Positions 34,616 through 47,826 of a stretch of DNA of 64,000 nucleotides are shown piece after piece. The translations under genes were made by a program, and so were the position numbers. This stretch comes from [Phialemoniopsis] sp. UDSM-2020 (taxonomy: Eukaryota > Ascomycota > Sordariomycetes > Thyridiales > Thyridiaceae): positions 2,232,001 to 2,296,000 of the forward strand of contig JAEILZ010000007.1 of assembly GCA_018873225.1 (NCBI GenBank), written 5' to 3'. Numbering within the stretch: position 1 is the stretch's first letter; each line of letters opens with the position of its first letter. Under the pieces are notes generated by a model that was not told where the DNA came from, made no database searches, and saw nothing but the letters and a program-made list of their open reading frames with translations.

Positions 34616-37600
34616 GGCCTTTGTGGTATGCTCTCTACCAAACCCACTGCTGGTCTCTCGCATATTTGAGAAGCTCACTTGCTCGGGCCACGACTCAACG
34701 GATGGTATGCCTCTCGGCTTGAATCCTGACCCTACAGAGTAGTGACTCCATTGTTCTCGACATTCGGAACGGCCGATTTACAACGACTGGGCAGAAGAAG
34801 ATCACGAGTCGCAATGTTCATATCCATTATTAGATCTCCGATGCGGGTTCTGTCTAGCAGCTGCTCCGTATTGACGAGTCGAGCACATATCCTGTCAAGA
34901 TACCACTCATTATCAACACGCTTGACCAAGTGGATGATCTTCCTCGTTGGTGGACACACAATGATCACGGTCGGCTTTCGCCGTTCGTGATGCCGTGCCG
35001 CCTTTGGACCCAAGGTGCTTGGACTACGGTGCCCAAAGGATCTATTCGATCAGTACTTCTGCATTCGAGATCTTCAGCCTTCTAGAACATGCCGACACGG
35101 ACACTTCCCACGTCACAAGGAAACTACCGACGCTAATAACAGCCGGATAGCTGACCCACCGAATCTTTCAGTCATTCGCGCCCACTTACACAACAAGGCC
35201 ACCGTCAAGACTAGATAACCCGCCCACAAGCGTGGAGTTGGGTTGCTCACTGAAGTCAGGGAGCTGTCATTGGAATGAGCACTTTCCATAGGGCTCTGAC
35301 TGATCGCTCGTTACCCGGCGGTCTGGCCGATACCCACCAGCGAGTCAGCAATGGCAATGTTCAAAACCCAGTCCGGATCTTGTCAAGCTTCACCCTTTTT
35401 CTCTCAAGATGATCCTGGGGTATGGGCACACGATCTTGACTTTGTCATGCTTGGCTGTTGCAAGCGTAGCCTCCGAAACTCTCGCTTCCGCTCATGTGGT
35501 TTCCCCAGTCAACCTTGCCAGTGACTGCCGTCCGCGACAGATCAGTACCATCAGCTACAAATCTATTCTCGCAACAAAGACATGGCGGACGAAGTGCCAT
35601 ATTCTACACCCTCAGGATACAGTCAAGTGATGACGAGGCGTTCTCTCGTGCAATGCCGAGGGAGACACTCCATCAAAACTCATCAAACAAGGACCAACCG
35701 ACATGTAGCCATCTACCTAGTTGTGCAACAAGCTCGATGGGAGTTTCGCGCTCATACGTAAGTTGACATTCCGCTAGTGATCATTCGTCCCCAAGCAAAG
35801 CAGTGAGTTCGCTGTTAGCAAGAGTGACAGACACTCCCTTATTGCAAAGATGTCCCCCACAGCATAACAATTCTGGCTCCTGCCTCTCGCACAACGCACT
35901 CAGAATCTGTCTTATATCAAGCCGCCGGGAAAGACATCGGAACCTCGCTGGGCGCTCAACAGCTCTCATTATGGAGATTTATCAACTCCACGTGTAGGGC
36001 TTCTAGATCTGTTCTAGACCGGATAGCAGCATGCCCACGAGGCATTTCGAGGCGAGGTGACCACTCTACCAAGGAGCGTTGCCATGTGCCAGCCCGGCTA
36101 CCGAGAAGTAGCACCAGGACTAGCAAGAATAGGCTACAATAGGATCTTCTAGATGGGTGCCTGACTCGAAGGGTTTGGCAATAGTCCGGGGTGACCTTCA
36201 GGACTCCGAGAGCTTGAACGGATCCAATATCGTTGTGACTGTCTCCGTGTCACAGTCGTTCCTCCAAGTGTGGAGGCCAGGAGACTGCAAATTGCTGCCA
36301 GGTGACCAAGAAGCTCGTATAGACCTGGCGTCTTCATTTGCAATGTGGTCAATTGGCCGAGGCTGAGCAACATCTCCGAGACCTTCATGTGTGTCTCAGA
36401 TACCTGTTTCCTTCTTCCAGAACCTCCCGCCGTGTTCGCCCATTCTTTACAGATTTCAAACACACTTGCAGAATACCGTTTCTTCTGCTATGCGTCTGCC
36501 CTGTCCGTTCTTGATCATCCCGTCTTCAATGTTTACCTTGTCAGGTACAAGACGCGTGTGAGCCTTGACTAGGAAAGCTTAGTCTTTGACGACAAGCGTC
36601 CAACTAGGCAAATGGGTCAGGCTAGCGACCAAGCGCCTCTCCACACGGTTCCAGGCCAGTCTTTTTGAGACAGCCTGTATATGATTTCCTTATTGATTCG
36701 CGATTACTAGACGGCCTAGTTGACTTCATTCCTGAGCTACGTTGGGCAACGAGACGGAACGAGACGCAGCTAGTCTTCCACCGTCGTCTCCTTTGGATAG
36801 CTTAGAGACCACTGTTGGTTCTCCTCTCATACCCGCGTTTCGCGATAATATGAAGCCAGACCTATGGTTAGCCAGGTACGTACGACTGGACATATTGTCC
36901 AGCCTCACTGTAGTGAGCCGGTGGATTAACTAACAATCTTATCTGATCCGCAGATCGAAGTTGATCAGCAAGGTCGAGAATTAGCAATGCAAGCATATTG
37001 ATATTATTGGATGCGCCTCGAACCCCAGCCACGAGTTCTGCCACGCCCGGTGTCTGCGAACCTCTGCGATCGATCACGCAGTGATTTGGCTGTGATGCTG
37101 TACCTTTGCAAGCGTACATAGCAGGACGGGAATACGTGCGTACGGGGCTGCCACCGTCATCCCCGTCAAGAAGAGTCACGACTCACGCTACAGGGCTAGT
37201 GACCAAGTTCATGAACCGGGGAAGCCGTCTCGGTGGACTACTTAGGCCGAGGGCAGGTCTCGAGGCGCGTGTCAATTTTAGCCCAATTCTCGTCCTATCG
37301 CCAGCCCAACAACATTGCTTTGTTGCGTCGCTCATTATGACCGAGAATTCAATCTGCTCCGAAAGAGTTAGCTCACCGCCCCGAACAGCAGCTGAAGGTC
37401 GTACGACTCCCCAGCCGACTACTCAGTAAGTCAACGACCGACTGCTGCACCTTCAAACGCTAGGAGGATATGCAGGGTCCAGCCACACCTGTCCATCCCT
37501 CACTTCACTCGTCGAGCAGTGGCTTCTCGCTAACGTCACTGGGGAGTCCCTGCTCGACAAGGGCATTGTCACATTCCCGGTGGTCGGGGGACGACAAACT

Positions 37601-37931
37601 TACCTGAAGGGTGGTTGCGACGCATGGGAAAGTTGTCTTGACCACTTGTGAAGTGCATGAGCCTAGGAGCGAACCACAACGCCCTCTCCAAGAAGAGGCG
37701 TTCTGCAATTTCGGCTCATGCCGATTGACGGCTGTCTGGCCCTCTTCAGGCGCTGAACTGTTGCCAAGTTTGTACGTAGGATCAATAAGCCTGCGGGTTG
37801 CTTCCTAGTCTACGGGGAGGCGGTCCCAGTTCTAGACCGGGCCTCGACAGACGATTGCGCTCCTAAAGCCCAATTCGACCATCCCCTTGCGTTGGAATGC
37901 GCGCCAGGAACATCAATCGGGTAATTCATAG
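34616..37931. other. Unassigned sequence between the two TPR-like fragments
   Basis: No intact gene is visible. Several short frames of 60-110 codons on both strands have no recognisable domain. If the flanking TPR-like fragments are real, this could be the eroded body of a larger gene. I could not identify a P-loop (GxxxxGK[ST]), patatin or nucleoside-phosphorylase motif that would confirm it. Confidence 0.3.
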
Positions 37932-38516
37932 GTGATCAGTAGCCCAGAAGAGGAGAGAAGGTTTGCTGTAGAAGCCGCGGAAACGGTGTCGAAGCATGCC
38001 AGACGATGCTCCAGAGACGAAGACTTATCAAGCTGTAGGGCTGGGTCTGGCTTGGCCTTGGCTTGGCCGAACGACTCGTTGACGATGATAGAAGCACGCC
38101 TCTCAGTAGGGCCCAAGTCCCGAGTCGTCTTGCCGGCGGGAGAAGCGCTTGGGGGCCCGCGAGGGGGACGAGAGGATCGCGGAACGGTGATGTGACAGAG
38201 CTGGCGAAACGGTGAGAAGTCCGTCTCCGACGGGCTGCGCGGATGAGGGCGGTAAGTCTGGCCATCGTGACCATGACAACGGGTGTCCAGGTGCAGTGAG
38301 GCCTCTCCTCCTTTGCGAGAGACCAATTCCACGATGGTCTGGGGTCGTGCCCATTCTGGAAACCTCCCCATGACTTCACTCGTTGCATCTTATTTGCATT
38401 ATGCCTGGTCGGACAATATACCATATGATGAACGTACGGTGAACGAAGCACTAGACTTCGTCTCAGAGCTTTTGAGTTGCTTTGTAGTCCTCGGAGGCTC
38501 AATAGATCGGCCGTAG
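37932..38516 (+). pseudogene. Possible eroded pre-TPR and TPR segment (tentative)
   Basis: Two adjacent frames on the plus strand look like parts of a fungal STAND/TPR protein. The first (37932-38195) starts EEERRFAVEAAETVSKHARR, like the region just before the repeats. The second (to a TAG at 38514-38516) contains VWGRAHSGNLPMTSLVASYL and then VNEALDFVSELLSCFVVLG. This has the spacing of V-x-G-x2-H-x3-L followed by an EA helix and a VLG end of one TPR unit. Frames are not continuous and lack an intact start, so a decayed copy is the best reading. Evidence is by eye and weak. Confidence 0.25.
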
Positions 38517-39582
38517 ATATCCATCTCTTAACACGAGCGTGGCAGTCGATTGTCCTCTCCCCGGTCCTCTGTGATTATGTTGAGACAGATGATAGATTAG
38601 TGAACATCCTTGTCACATTCTGATACGATATCTTTAAGGCACAGCTTCACAATCTTCGTTCGAATTTATATTATCGAAATCCATCTTCCAAGGGAGAAGA
38701 TGTTGACAGAGGCAGCATTCAGCAAATCAGTAGGTAAAGCAGTCTGAATCTCAAACTAGGACAAAGCCGGGCTTGAAGCATTGTCTCCTCAAAGGCAGCG
38801 AGAAGCCCTTTATTGATCTCACACTTCCCGTGGCACACATTCGTCCTCAACGAGAGCAGGCTCATTGGTATAGACGTGGTTGAAAGTGGAAGCTACCCTA
38901 ACACTGACTGTGGCCCGTAACATTGCCGGTTCAGCAATGAGGGGAAGGCATCAATCTTCAAAAGGCAGTCCCCTGAATGAGGCGGGCTCTGACATGTTGA
39001 GAAGCGACAAGTCAGTCTGCCCATGACCTCAGAGACATCTTCTTCCGGTGGATCAGTCTGGTTACCCTTCACTGCGCAATGTTCGGCGAGTTACTTTGCT
39101 TCAAAGCAAGCAATGCGTCGTGCTTGTCGCTACTCAACCACAGCTCAAGCATATCATTACAACCGATGTAATGTCCCTTCGAGAACTTTGGCCTGAAGCA
39201 GTGACAAATGGTTCATCTCTTGAGATGTAGTACTAGGGTATCACGTTCTTCACATAGCTCAGTCCACGCGTGTAGAGTATTGGTTTCAATCTTTTTTTAT
39301 TCTTTCATTTTGAATTCTCGAGTTTTGCTACCTGATATCCGCGAGTGAACAAATTGCAGATCAAAACGACCAGATCCGTTGAGGTCATGTTGCCATCCCT
39401 TCGAGCTCTGAATCAGGGGTAAGGGATGGACTCGATGTCTTTCAGTCACATCTTGGGTAACATGAGCTCCAGCCTACCAGCAATGCGATGCAAAACAATC
39501 TCTCCATGCTCATGATAATATGATCTCCGCTTTTCAATAAACGAGCAATCGCCATCCTCCTGTTAATTCCAGTTCACCAATC
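38517..39582. other. Spacer downstream of malate synthase
   Basis: About 1.1 kb to the stop codon of malate synthase, presumably holding its 3' untranslated region at the right end. No reading frame or repeat is recognisable. Confidence 0.5.
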
Positions 39583-41487
39583 TCATAGCTTTGATGCAGC
39601 AGCCGGGCTGCCGACGGCGGTGATCTCGTTGTACAGCAACCTAGACGGTGTCAGTCAGCAAGTCCTATTACTTTCTTCCATTGGGGATATCGGCACTCAC
39701 GTAGTCAGGAAATCGGCATAGTCCTCTCCCGTGACCTGGCCAGAGAAGTACTGGGCAGCGAGGTGGAACTTGTTGCCCGGGCCGGCCTTGCTCGAGAGCT
39801 CGGCGGTCTGCTCCTTGAGCAGCTTGAGGGCGTAGGCCTTGTCGACGCGCTTGCCCTCGGCCGTGGTCACGCCGTGGCGCACCCACTGCCACAGCTGGGA
39901 CCGAGAGACCTCGGCGGTGGCGGCGTCCTCCCTGTTGCAAATGTGTCAGTTTCGAACGATACACGGATAGGGATTTTCCAGATAAGACTTACATGAGGTA
40001 GTTGATGGGCACGCAGCCGACGCCGCGGATCCAGGCCTCCATGTAGCCGAGGCCGATATTGAGGTTCTTGCGGATGCCGGCCTCGGTGATCTGGCCGGGG
40101 ACGTTCATGTTGAGCAGGTCGTTCTGGCCGATGGAGACGTCCTCGCGGCGGTTGAAGAGCTGGTTGGGCGTGGGCATGTGCTTGTTGAAGATCTCGGAGG
40201 CGATGGCGGCCAGCGCCGGGTGGGCGACCCAGGTGCCGTCGTGGCCCGCGCGCACCTCGCGCAGCTTGTCGGCGCGGACGCCCTCCATGGCCTTGTCGTT
40301 GGCCTCCTTGTCGTCCTTGATGGGGATCTGGGCGGCCATGCCGCCCATGGCGTGGACGCCGCGCTTGTGGCACGTCTGGATGAGCAGCTTGACGTAAGCG
40401 TCCATGAAGGGCACCGTCATGGTCACGCACGAGCGGTCGGGCAGGACAAAGTTGGAGTTTTGGCGGAACTTCTTGATGGTGGAGAAGATGTAATCCCAGC
40501 GGCCGCAGTTGAGTCCGGACGAGTGGTCGCGCAGCTCGTAGATGATCTCGTCCATCTCGAAGGCGGCGAGGATGGTCTCGATGAGCACGGTGCCGCGGAT
40601 GGTGCCGCGGGGCATGCCGATGTAGTCCTGGGCCAGGTTGAAGGCGTCGTTCCACAGGCGGGCCTCGAGGTGCGACTCCATCTTGGGCAGGTAGAAGTAA
40701 GGGCCGTAGCCGATCTTGACGAGCTGGTGGGCGTTGTGGAAGAAGTACAGGCCAAAGTCGAAGAGGGAGCCCGAGATGGGCTCGCCGTCGACGGTGACGT
40801 GCTTCTCGTCCAGATGCCAGCCACGAGGGCGGACGATCAGGGTGGGCAGCTTGCGGTCCGTCCGCAGCTTGTACTCCTTGGGGCCCTGCTTGAAGTCGAC
40901 CTGGCGGCGGTTGGCGTCGTAGAGGTTGACCTGACCGTTGATCATGTTGTCCCAGGTAGGTGCGCTGGAGTCTGGAAAGCATTGTTAGCTGTTGTTTCTG
41001 CATTTCTGGATCCAGATGCCGGCAAATTCATGGGAGAAGTCTCTTCGAGGGTCTCTCGAAAAGCACCCTTCCCACTTCTCGCCTCTGCATCATAGACCAG
41101 TCTGGATGTCTGTATTTCCAACTTACCCTCAAAGTCGGCCATGTAAGTCCACACGTCCGAGTTGAGCGCGTTGACCACCATTTTCCTGTCGGTAGGGCCC
41201 GTGATCTCGACACGGCGATCCACGAGGCCCGGGGCGGGCGGCGCGCCCTTCCACGCGGGGTTCTCGCGGATGTGCCTGGTCTCAGGCAGGAAGTCGGGCA
41301 GGGCGCCCTTGTCGAGCTCGGCCTGGCGGAGCTTTCTCCTCTCGAGGAGGTTCTTGCGTGTGGCGTTGAAGGAGCGGTGGAGGAGGGCGATGAAGGCGAG
41401 GGCCTGGGGCGTCAGGATCTTCTTGTGCTCCTCCTTGACGGAGCCGAGCACGCTGACGCCCTGCAGGATGTTGTCCACGGTAGCCAT
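39583..41487 (-). CDS. acu-9: Malate synthase, glyoxysomal (EC 2.3.3.9)
   Basis: Condenses glyoxylate with acetyl-CoA to malate, the second glyoxylate-cycle step needed for growth on acetate or fatty acids. Four exons on the minus strand (41487-41127, 40971-39993, 39931-39701, 39640-39583) encode 542 aa, the length I recall for Neurospora ACU-9. Introns are 155, 61 and 60 bp. Exon 1/2 joining gives [17 protein letters not shown]. The family signature [16 protein letters not shown] is intact, with [12 protein letters not shown] downstream. The last exon adds only 18 residues but ends in SKL, the type-1 peroxisomal targeting signal. Codons end overwhelmingly in G or C, more than in neighbouring genes, pointing to high expression. 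This bias also creates long spurious frames on the opposite strand. A CTGGGG (CreA-type) hexamer lies at 41714-41719, too short to prove glucose repression. Confidence 0.97.
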
Positions 41488-43911
41488 GGCTGTGAATTTG
41501 TGTGTGTATTTATTGTGTGTGCGTGTGTTGTACGCAATTCTCGTTTGTGAACGGTGTGTCGTTGATATCGAAGATGACGACGACAGCAATGTCACGAACC
41601 CGCTGATTCCGATAGCTACAAGCTTTTAGATCGTTGTCTGTCCAGCAACAGCCGCGGCAGTGAAATGGATGGATCAATGCAATTGGTCTCAGAAGAAGTG
41701 GCCGGTAAGAGTCCTGGGGAGGAATGGAGGGGTATGATTAAGGTTTCGGGATCACAAGCAAAAAAAGGTATGCCAGACACTAGGTATTGCTGCTTCACGG
41801 AGGGACCGACCGACGGGCGAGAACCAGGAGGGACACTTTCTATATATATGTTATCACCAAACAAGAGTCATCAGATGCCCATGGGGAATCAACTCCGTTC
41901 AGCAGAATAAATGTGGGTATAGATGGCGAATGCGTATAAGACGGCGTCGCGGCGTCTTTCGGCTACAGACCGCGGTGGTCGAGATACCTCCATTCCTACA
42001 AGAGAATGACGAAAATGATAAGGAAGTCCTTGTCTAAACTCGGCAATAAGGCCTGGGCATTATTGCAACGTAGTGATGCTCTTGTGAGTCCTGTGCTTTT
42101 GGATTTGGACCTGACCTGTCATGTCTCGACTCTGTACACCCATTCTCTATCTCGTATGCAGCACCTTGCTTTACCCCAGCTTCATCAACACCAAATGCTA
42201 CCATCCTACAATTGCCAGTAGAGACCTCCTCGCAGTCTCCGTCGTATCCTCAATTGCCTTGCTGTTTCTACGAATGTACTGTCCTATGCGTCACAGTACC
42301 AGTCATGAGAAGCCGAGCTTGATGTCTAAGCTCGGCCCAGACATGACGATCGGTAAAGACTCCCTTGGTAGAAAAGTAAAGGGCACTAAGGAGACCCAGA
42401 AAGGAACAAGGATGTATCATGATGCCGCTAAGAAAAGAGACAAGACCACTCCCAGAAAACATTTGCAAGCCAGCCAGGCCTTTCGGGCCAGAGGACCAGG
42501 TGCTCGAAAGAGAGAAAGCTCGACGGGTGTGACCAACCACGGGCCAGCTCTGCGGTCCAACAGCCGGGGCGGCGGAGACGAACGAACAAGGTACATGTGA
42601 AAGTGTGGGGGAGGCGACGGCATTGGCCCGGTGGCCAGAGCTTCAGTCCATAAAAAAAAAAGCATGTGCTTTCTAAGTGGTTAACCCCGGCCAAAAAGTG
42701 AGGTCATCAGAGAATCAGTCCAGTTACGACCCACCTGTACATCCAATCCTATCAAACATCGAACCAGTATGTGGTATCCCGGTAGCCAGTGTCGTCGTAT
42801 GTGAATGATTTTGTTTTTCTCGTCTCTTGTAGCAGAGAATTGACTTCCGTTCCGTCCTTTCACGATCGCAGCTTAGATGTGCCCTCCGAGGACCTGGTCT
42901 TCAAAAGATCCCGGCCATTTCCTGCATCACTCTAGGGCTATCTTATCAGCAGCCCACAGGGGTTCGGCTGCTGTACCGCAGGTACTTTAGCTCCAGTTGG
43001 CCCCCCCCCGCAAGGCGACCTGGCATTGGCCACTTGGGTCCCCTCCGATCTCCCGGCCGCTAAGCCGAGGCCCATCCTGCCACACCCTGAATCGCCGCCG
43101 GCCTTCGATTCTGTCCATGGCCAGCCGCTTTGAGTCTTTTACCGAGCAATTCCGAGCACATCATATGGTCAGTCACAGTCACAGCCATGGTCGGCTCGTA
43201 TTTACCACGGAGCTACAGTTAAAGTAACGTGACCCGGTTGGCTCCCGCGGTGCATGATCCCAATGGTCTCGGCAACGCACCGAAGCTCCAGGTCATTCTT
43301 CCAGCCTTCTCGGCCCAAGATCCGAACTATCTCGGCGGGCAGCCGAAGGGCTCAAATGTAGATACCGAACTGTCAGAATGTACACTCATGTTGATTATTC
43401 GTATCGAAGAGTAAAGTATCTAGTTCTCACGCGTAGAACAATACACCGCCGGCTCCAAATCCGCACGTCTACTCGCGTCTCGTGACCGCCATAGACAGCC
43501 AACCCCCTTCCTTCCCAGCATCATATCCATGGTCCATTATTCATACAGATATGGGCTTCTGTCCCATCCCCTATTCCTATACCAGTCGTGCAAATTATGT
43601 ACCGATCAAGAGAACATCTCCTGGCATATCCATCAGGGGGTAACTTCCTGGGTCTCTCTTCAGGAAATCCGACATATCATCGTCGCGACCATGGTGGCAC
43701 TAGCCATCGCATCAGACCGAAGAGGATAAGGTAAGGCATCCCAACTTGCCACGGCAAGTTCATAGTAAAACAAACGAAAAAAGGCAGTGCATACAACGCC
43801 AGCCTGCGCCTCTACCAGACAAGTTTTAGTAAAAGGAATCGAAGTGATGTCGCGCCCTCCATTGGGGCTATGAGAATGAGAGCGGAAGCGAGTGGCACGG
43901 CGCACCAACAA
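41488..43911. other. Malate synthase promoter and kinase 3' region
   Basis: The left part is the malate synthase promoter. The right part is the 3' region of the kinase gene. No further gene is supported. A run of ten A lies at 42652-42661 and a run of C near 43003. Candidate FacB/ACU-15 sites could not be singled out with confidence. Confidence 0.55.
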
Positions 43912-46900
43912 CTAAGAGTTGAGCGTCTTGATCATCATCTTGGCTTTGCGCTTATCCGCAACGATCAGGTTGCGGTTATTGAAGACGATGTTCATCGTCT
44001 CCACCACCTTATGGAAGCTGCTGGCCGCCCCCTTTTCTTGCGTGAACCGGATAATGCTGAGGTGGTTACGCTTGCCATGCTCAATGACCGTGATGATCTC
44101 GCAGGCAAAGGAAACCTCCTTCAGGTTCAAGTCTGCTCCGACTGTTAGCCATCATGAATCCCAAAGCAAATGACCAGTCAACCCAGTAAGACACTTACAA
44201 TTCTTGGCGCCGACTCGTGCAAACACAATGTTGCGCTCCTTGTCAACTTGCACGTCTTTGATCCCGTACTTCTTCCATTCTCGCAGGAGAATGGCCACCT
44301 CTTGTCGGGCCCGTCGTTTTGAAATGGTGAGGCACAGATACCTCATCTCGGGCTTCACGCGGAACAACCGTGCGATCCAATTCTGCTTGGCCTCAATCTT
44401 GCGGCCCGTCGACTCCTCATCGTACCAACTCTTCTGCGAGAACCGGCTACGGCGCTTTGTGATGGGAGGCCGCTCGGGCACTTGGGTCGCCTCATCTTCC
44501 AAGCCTGCAAACATGTTAGCTTCGTCAAGATTGGCGGGAGCATGGCGGAGACGCTTACTGCCGAGCGACATCCTCTGCTCGCTCTTGGAGGCCTTCCAGA
44601 AGGGGAACACGAATCCCTTCTTCTTAGCAGCCTGCGGGATGGGCAGAGTGCTGGAGGATTGTGACTCGGTACGCTGAACTTTGCTTGAAGTCGACTCAGC
44701 GCTAGACTGGCGCTTCTTTTCGCTGCTGGCCTCATCCTTCAGCATCTCCGTCTTGGACGACTTGCGGAACCAGGAAGTGATCTTTCTCTTCTTTGGCGCA
44801 GATACCGAAGTTGTGCTTTGCGGGGGAGTTGGGGGTGCCTCAGGGTGGGAAGGTACATTGTTGGCCTGCTGGCCATTCTCCTGACTCCAGGCAGCATATT
44901 GCTGTCGGAGATCAACACTTGCTGCTGGAGTGGTAACCTTCTCGGGCTCCTGGGATTTCCGAGTGAGCTTCTTCTGGACCTTGAGGGGAGCAGGCGCCGA
45001 GACGGGATCCACGTGTCTGACAGCCGAGGGCGAGTTGACGACGCGAATAGTGTTCTCAGCTCTCGCCAGGAAGTTGAGCCCCTTGTTGGGATCTTGCGGA
45101 GTCGGGAGGCCAGCCTGGGTTTTGGGAGGGGCAGAGACGATGCGCGGCTTAGCGACATCATGCCTGTGCCAGTTCTCATGACCGTTGGCGTGAACAGCTG
45201 GCAGCGGCCGAGGATCATGGCTGCGCGCGGGATAGGCCGGGGCAGACATGATGCGGCGGTCCGCAGCCTGAGGCGTTGCGGGAATTGCGAGGCTTGCGAT
45301 GTATTTGTTGTGCTTCTCCACCTCGGCCGCCAATTGAGAATTTGCAAGAGATGTTCTCTGAGAGCGCGCGGCTTCCGCCTCGAGTATCTCCAGACGTGTT
45401 GAGATCGTCGTGGGCGGAGTCGGCGGAAGGGGTCTGGAGTCCCAGGGCCGTGAACTGGCTTGGTGAGACGATGTCGGGGTTTTGACTTCTTGTTCCACTG
45501 GACTGCCGGGCATGTCGAAGTTGAGAGAGAATGGCGTCCCCTCTCGACTCGTTCCCGCTCCATCGAGGGTGGTCAGGGTGAGGAGAGAATCGGCGAATGC
45601 GTCATCCCAAGCCTGGGCGATGCTGTTGCTGAAGTGTCTGATCTCGTCGCTAAGGAGTGCCACCTTCTCGCTGACTTCAACACTCCGCTCTGAGATAGCA
45701 TCGTGAGTCTCCTGTTCTGGCGCAGGCGTAACCTCGATCGTGCACTGCTCCACGGGCGGAGTCTCTCGGATCGGAGTCTCGCGGATCGATGCATCATCCA
45801 CCACCATTTGTGAATCATCTGCCGCAATCGGCTCAATCTCCTCGGCTTGCGTCTCGTCGTTTTGGGGTCTGACATCAACTGACCGCTTGCGTACGTGTGA
45901 AAAGTCTACACCACGCTTATAACGCGAGTTGGCACGAACTCGAGGGGTGCCCTGCCTGCTGCTCCGCAGAGAGCTCACCGAATTTCCAGGTGATTGAAAG
46001 CGACCTGTAGTTGCAGTTCTTTGAGAGTGCATTTTCTTTCGGGTTGAGGTGCTCCCGGCACGCGCCCTAGACGCCGGAGAAGACATCACTACCGCAACGT
46101 CCTTCTGGGATAAGTCCTGATTGTTGCGATGGACCACAATCTTCGCCTGACTTGCGTGGGCTGAATCTGGTCGCATGACGATGGAAGACTTGTACGGATC
46201 ATAGCTGCGGACAGTCCCGGCTTCTGTGCCAGCTTCTGTTTCCGCAACATTCGAGATAACCGTGAATCGCGAGATGCTTCTGCCATGGCCCTTGCCTGCA
46301 CGCTTCGAAAACTGACGCGTTGAGACTCTCTTCGCCCACGCGCCGGGTCGAAGATGGTGGTAGTCGCTGGTCGAATACGTGAGGCTGGGATTGTAGTTCT
46401 CTAGCTGTCTCTCACGATAGTTGTGAAGAAGCCAGTAGAAGAGCTTTTGGTCGTTTGACTTGTTGTTCACGAGTTTTTCGACAAGCTCCAGCTCAGAGAA
46501 TGAGTGCCACATGGCCTGCAACTGCCGCAGAATCTGGGGATCAATATCTGCATGGTTGAGAGGCTCGACATTCTTGCCTCCACGCGAATCAAGCAGCTCG
46601 GTATGAGCGGGTCCTAGATCGTCGAGATAACCATACTTCCAGACTAGGGGGTGCTGCCACATCTCACGCATGGAGATGCGCACATTAGGGTCGACCTGAA
46701 GGATGCGATGAACCAAGTCTTTTGCGTCCTTACTGAAGAAACTCGGCATCTGATAAATTCCCTTTCTGGCCTTGGCCAGCATCTTGTCCATATCGGGCTC
46801 ATCAAAGGGAAGTCGAGCTGCAAGCATGGCGAAAAGGATGACTCCCATGCTCCAGATGTCTGCCTTGGCTCCCTGGTAGACCCTTGCCTTGAGTAGTTCG

Positions 46901-47826
46901 GGTGCGGCGTAGTGGGGACTTCCACAGGAGGTTCGAAGCTGGTGATTGGGACTTTGTTGCAGTGCTGCCATTCCAAAGTCTGCAATCTTGACTTGCCCGT
47001 CGGCCTTGAGCAGGATATTCTCGGGCTTCAAATCGCGATGGCAGATGTTGTGCCTGTGGCAGTAGTCCATCGCACTCATCAGCTGGCGAAAGACATACAT
47101 GGCCTGCTCTTCAGTCATCTGTCCATGCCGGTTGATGTATTCAAACAAGTCGCCCTTCTCAACGAATTCCAGAATCAGGTAGATCTCGTCCCGATTCTCC
47201 CAAATGTCGTATATCTTGACGATGTTCGGGTGCTCGATCAGTTTCAGAATGCCAACCTCCCGCTCGATGGCCAATGGCATCCTTCTAAGTCCATTGGCGT
47301 TTTCGATCTGTTGGCTGTCGATCTGGTCGAGCCGTGTCAAACTACCAGCTTGGGTCATGTGAGCCGTACGTTTGGCGACGATCTTGACTGCGACTGGTTG
47401 ATGTGTGACGCAGTGCCGTGCAGCCCTCACCCTGGCTGATGAACCCTTTCCCAGGGTTTTGCCAAGCTGCCAGGGGCCGATATGGGTCTTCTTGTTGGGG
47501 AAGCCATTGCAAGCCGAATATCTAGAGTTGGACGAAGCTTGAGACGTCCGCCGTGACTCGATTACATCTTGGGACACTTTGGAAACCGGGGAGAGGTGCT
47601 CGCTCACTCGCGAGATATCGTTCTCTCGGAATGAATCGACACGACTGCTAGGAGGGGGGGTGACATAGGCGACTGGGGATGGCTTTCCAGAAAGCATGTC
47701 TAGATCGGGGCGTGGGGATTTGCGCAGGTCGACATGCTGGTTGCCTCCTGTGTTGTTCAGTCGCATTGTTGCATCATTGAGTGGTGGACGGTTTGCCGTC
47801 CTGGCGCCGCCACCACGCGAGTCCAT
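43912..47826 (-). CDS. Gin4/Hsl1-type (Nim1-related) serine/threonine kinase
   Basis: Two exons on the minus strand (47826-44199 and 44132-43912), intron 66 bp with GCTAAC branch, encode 1282 aa. The kinase domain spans about residues 118-396: glycine loop LGKGSSARV (125-133), Lys148 in VAVKIV, HRDLKPEN (263-270), DFG (283-285), activation segment SCGSPHYAAPE and HPLVWKYG. The loop and HRDLKPEN/CGSPHYAAPE context are typical of the Nim1/Gin4/Hsl1/Kcc4 branch. A long Ser/Pro/Arg-rich linker follows, with a small duplication (RETPIRETP). The C-terminus, completed by exon 2 (NLKEVSFACEII, IVADKRKAKMMIKTLNS), looks like the fungal KA1 domain that binds membrane phospholipid. Yeast relatives act at the septin collar to inhibit Swe1/Wee1. 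Which paralogue this is cannot be settled here. Confidence 0.9.

Noticed and set aside
34742..35013. Possible NB-ARC piece (LDQVDDLPRWW on plus strand)
   Set aside because: Only a few residues fit the Walker-B-like context and no P-loop was found upstream, so I did not add it to the pseudogene call.
40178..41095. 305-codon plus-strand frame and a 378-codon shifted minus-strand frame over malate synthase
   Set aside because: Shadows of the highly biased malate synthase codons; compositions (Ala/Val/Leu or Arg/His/Pro only) are typical of such artefacts.
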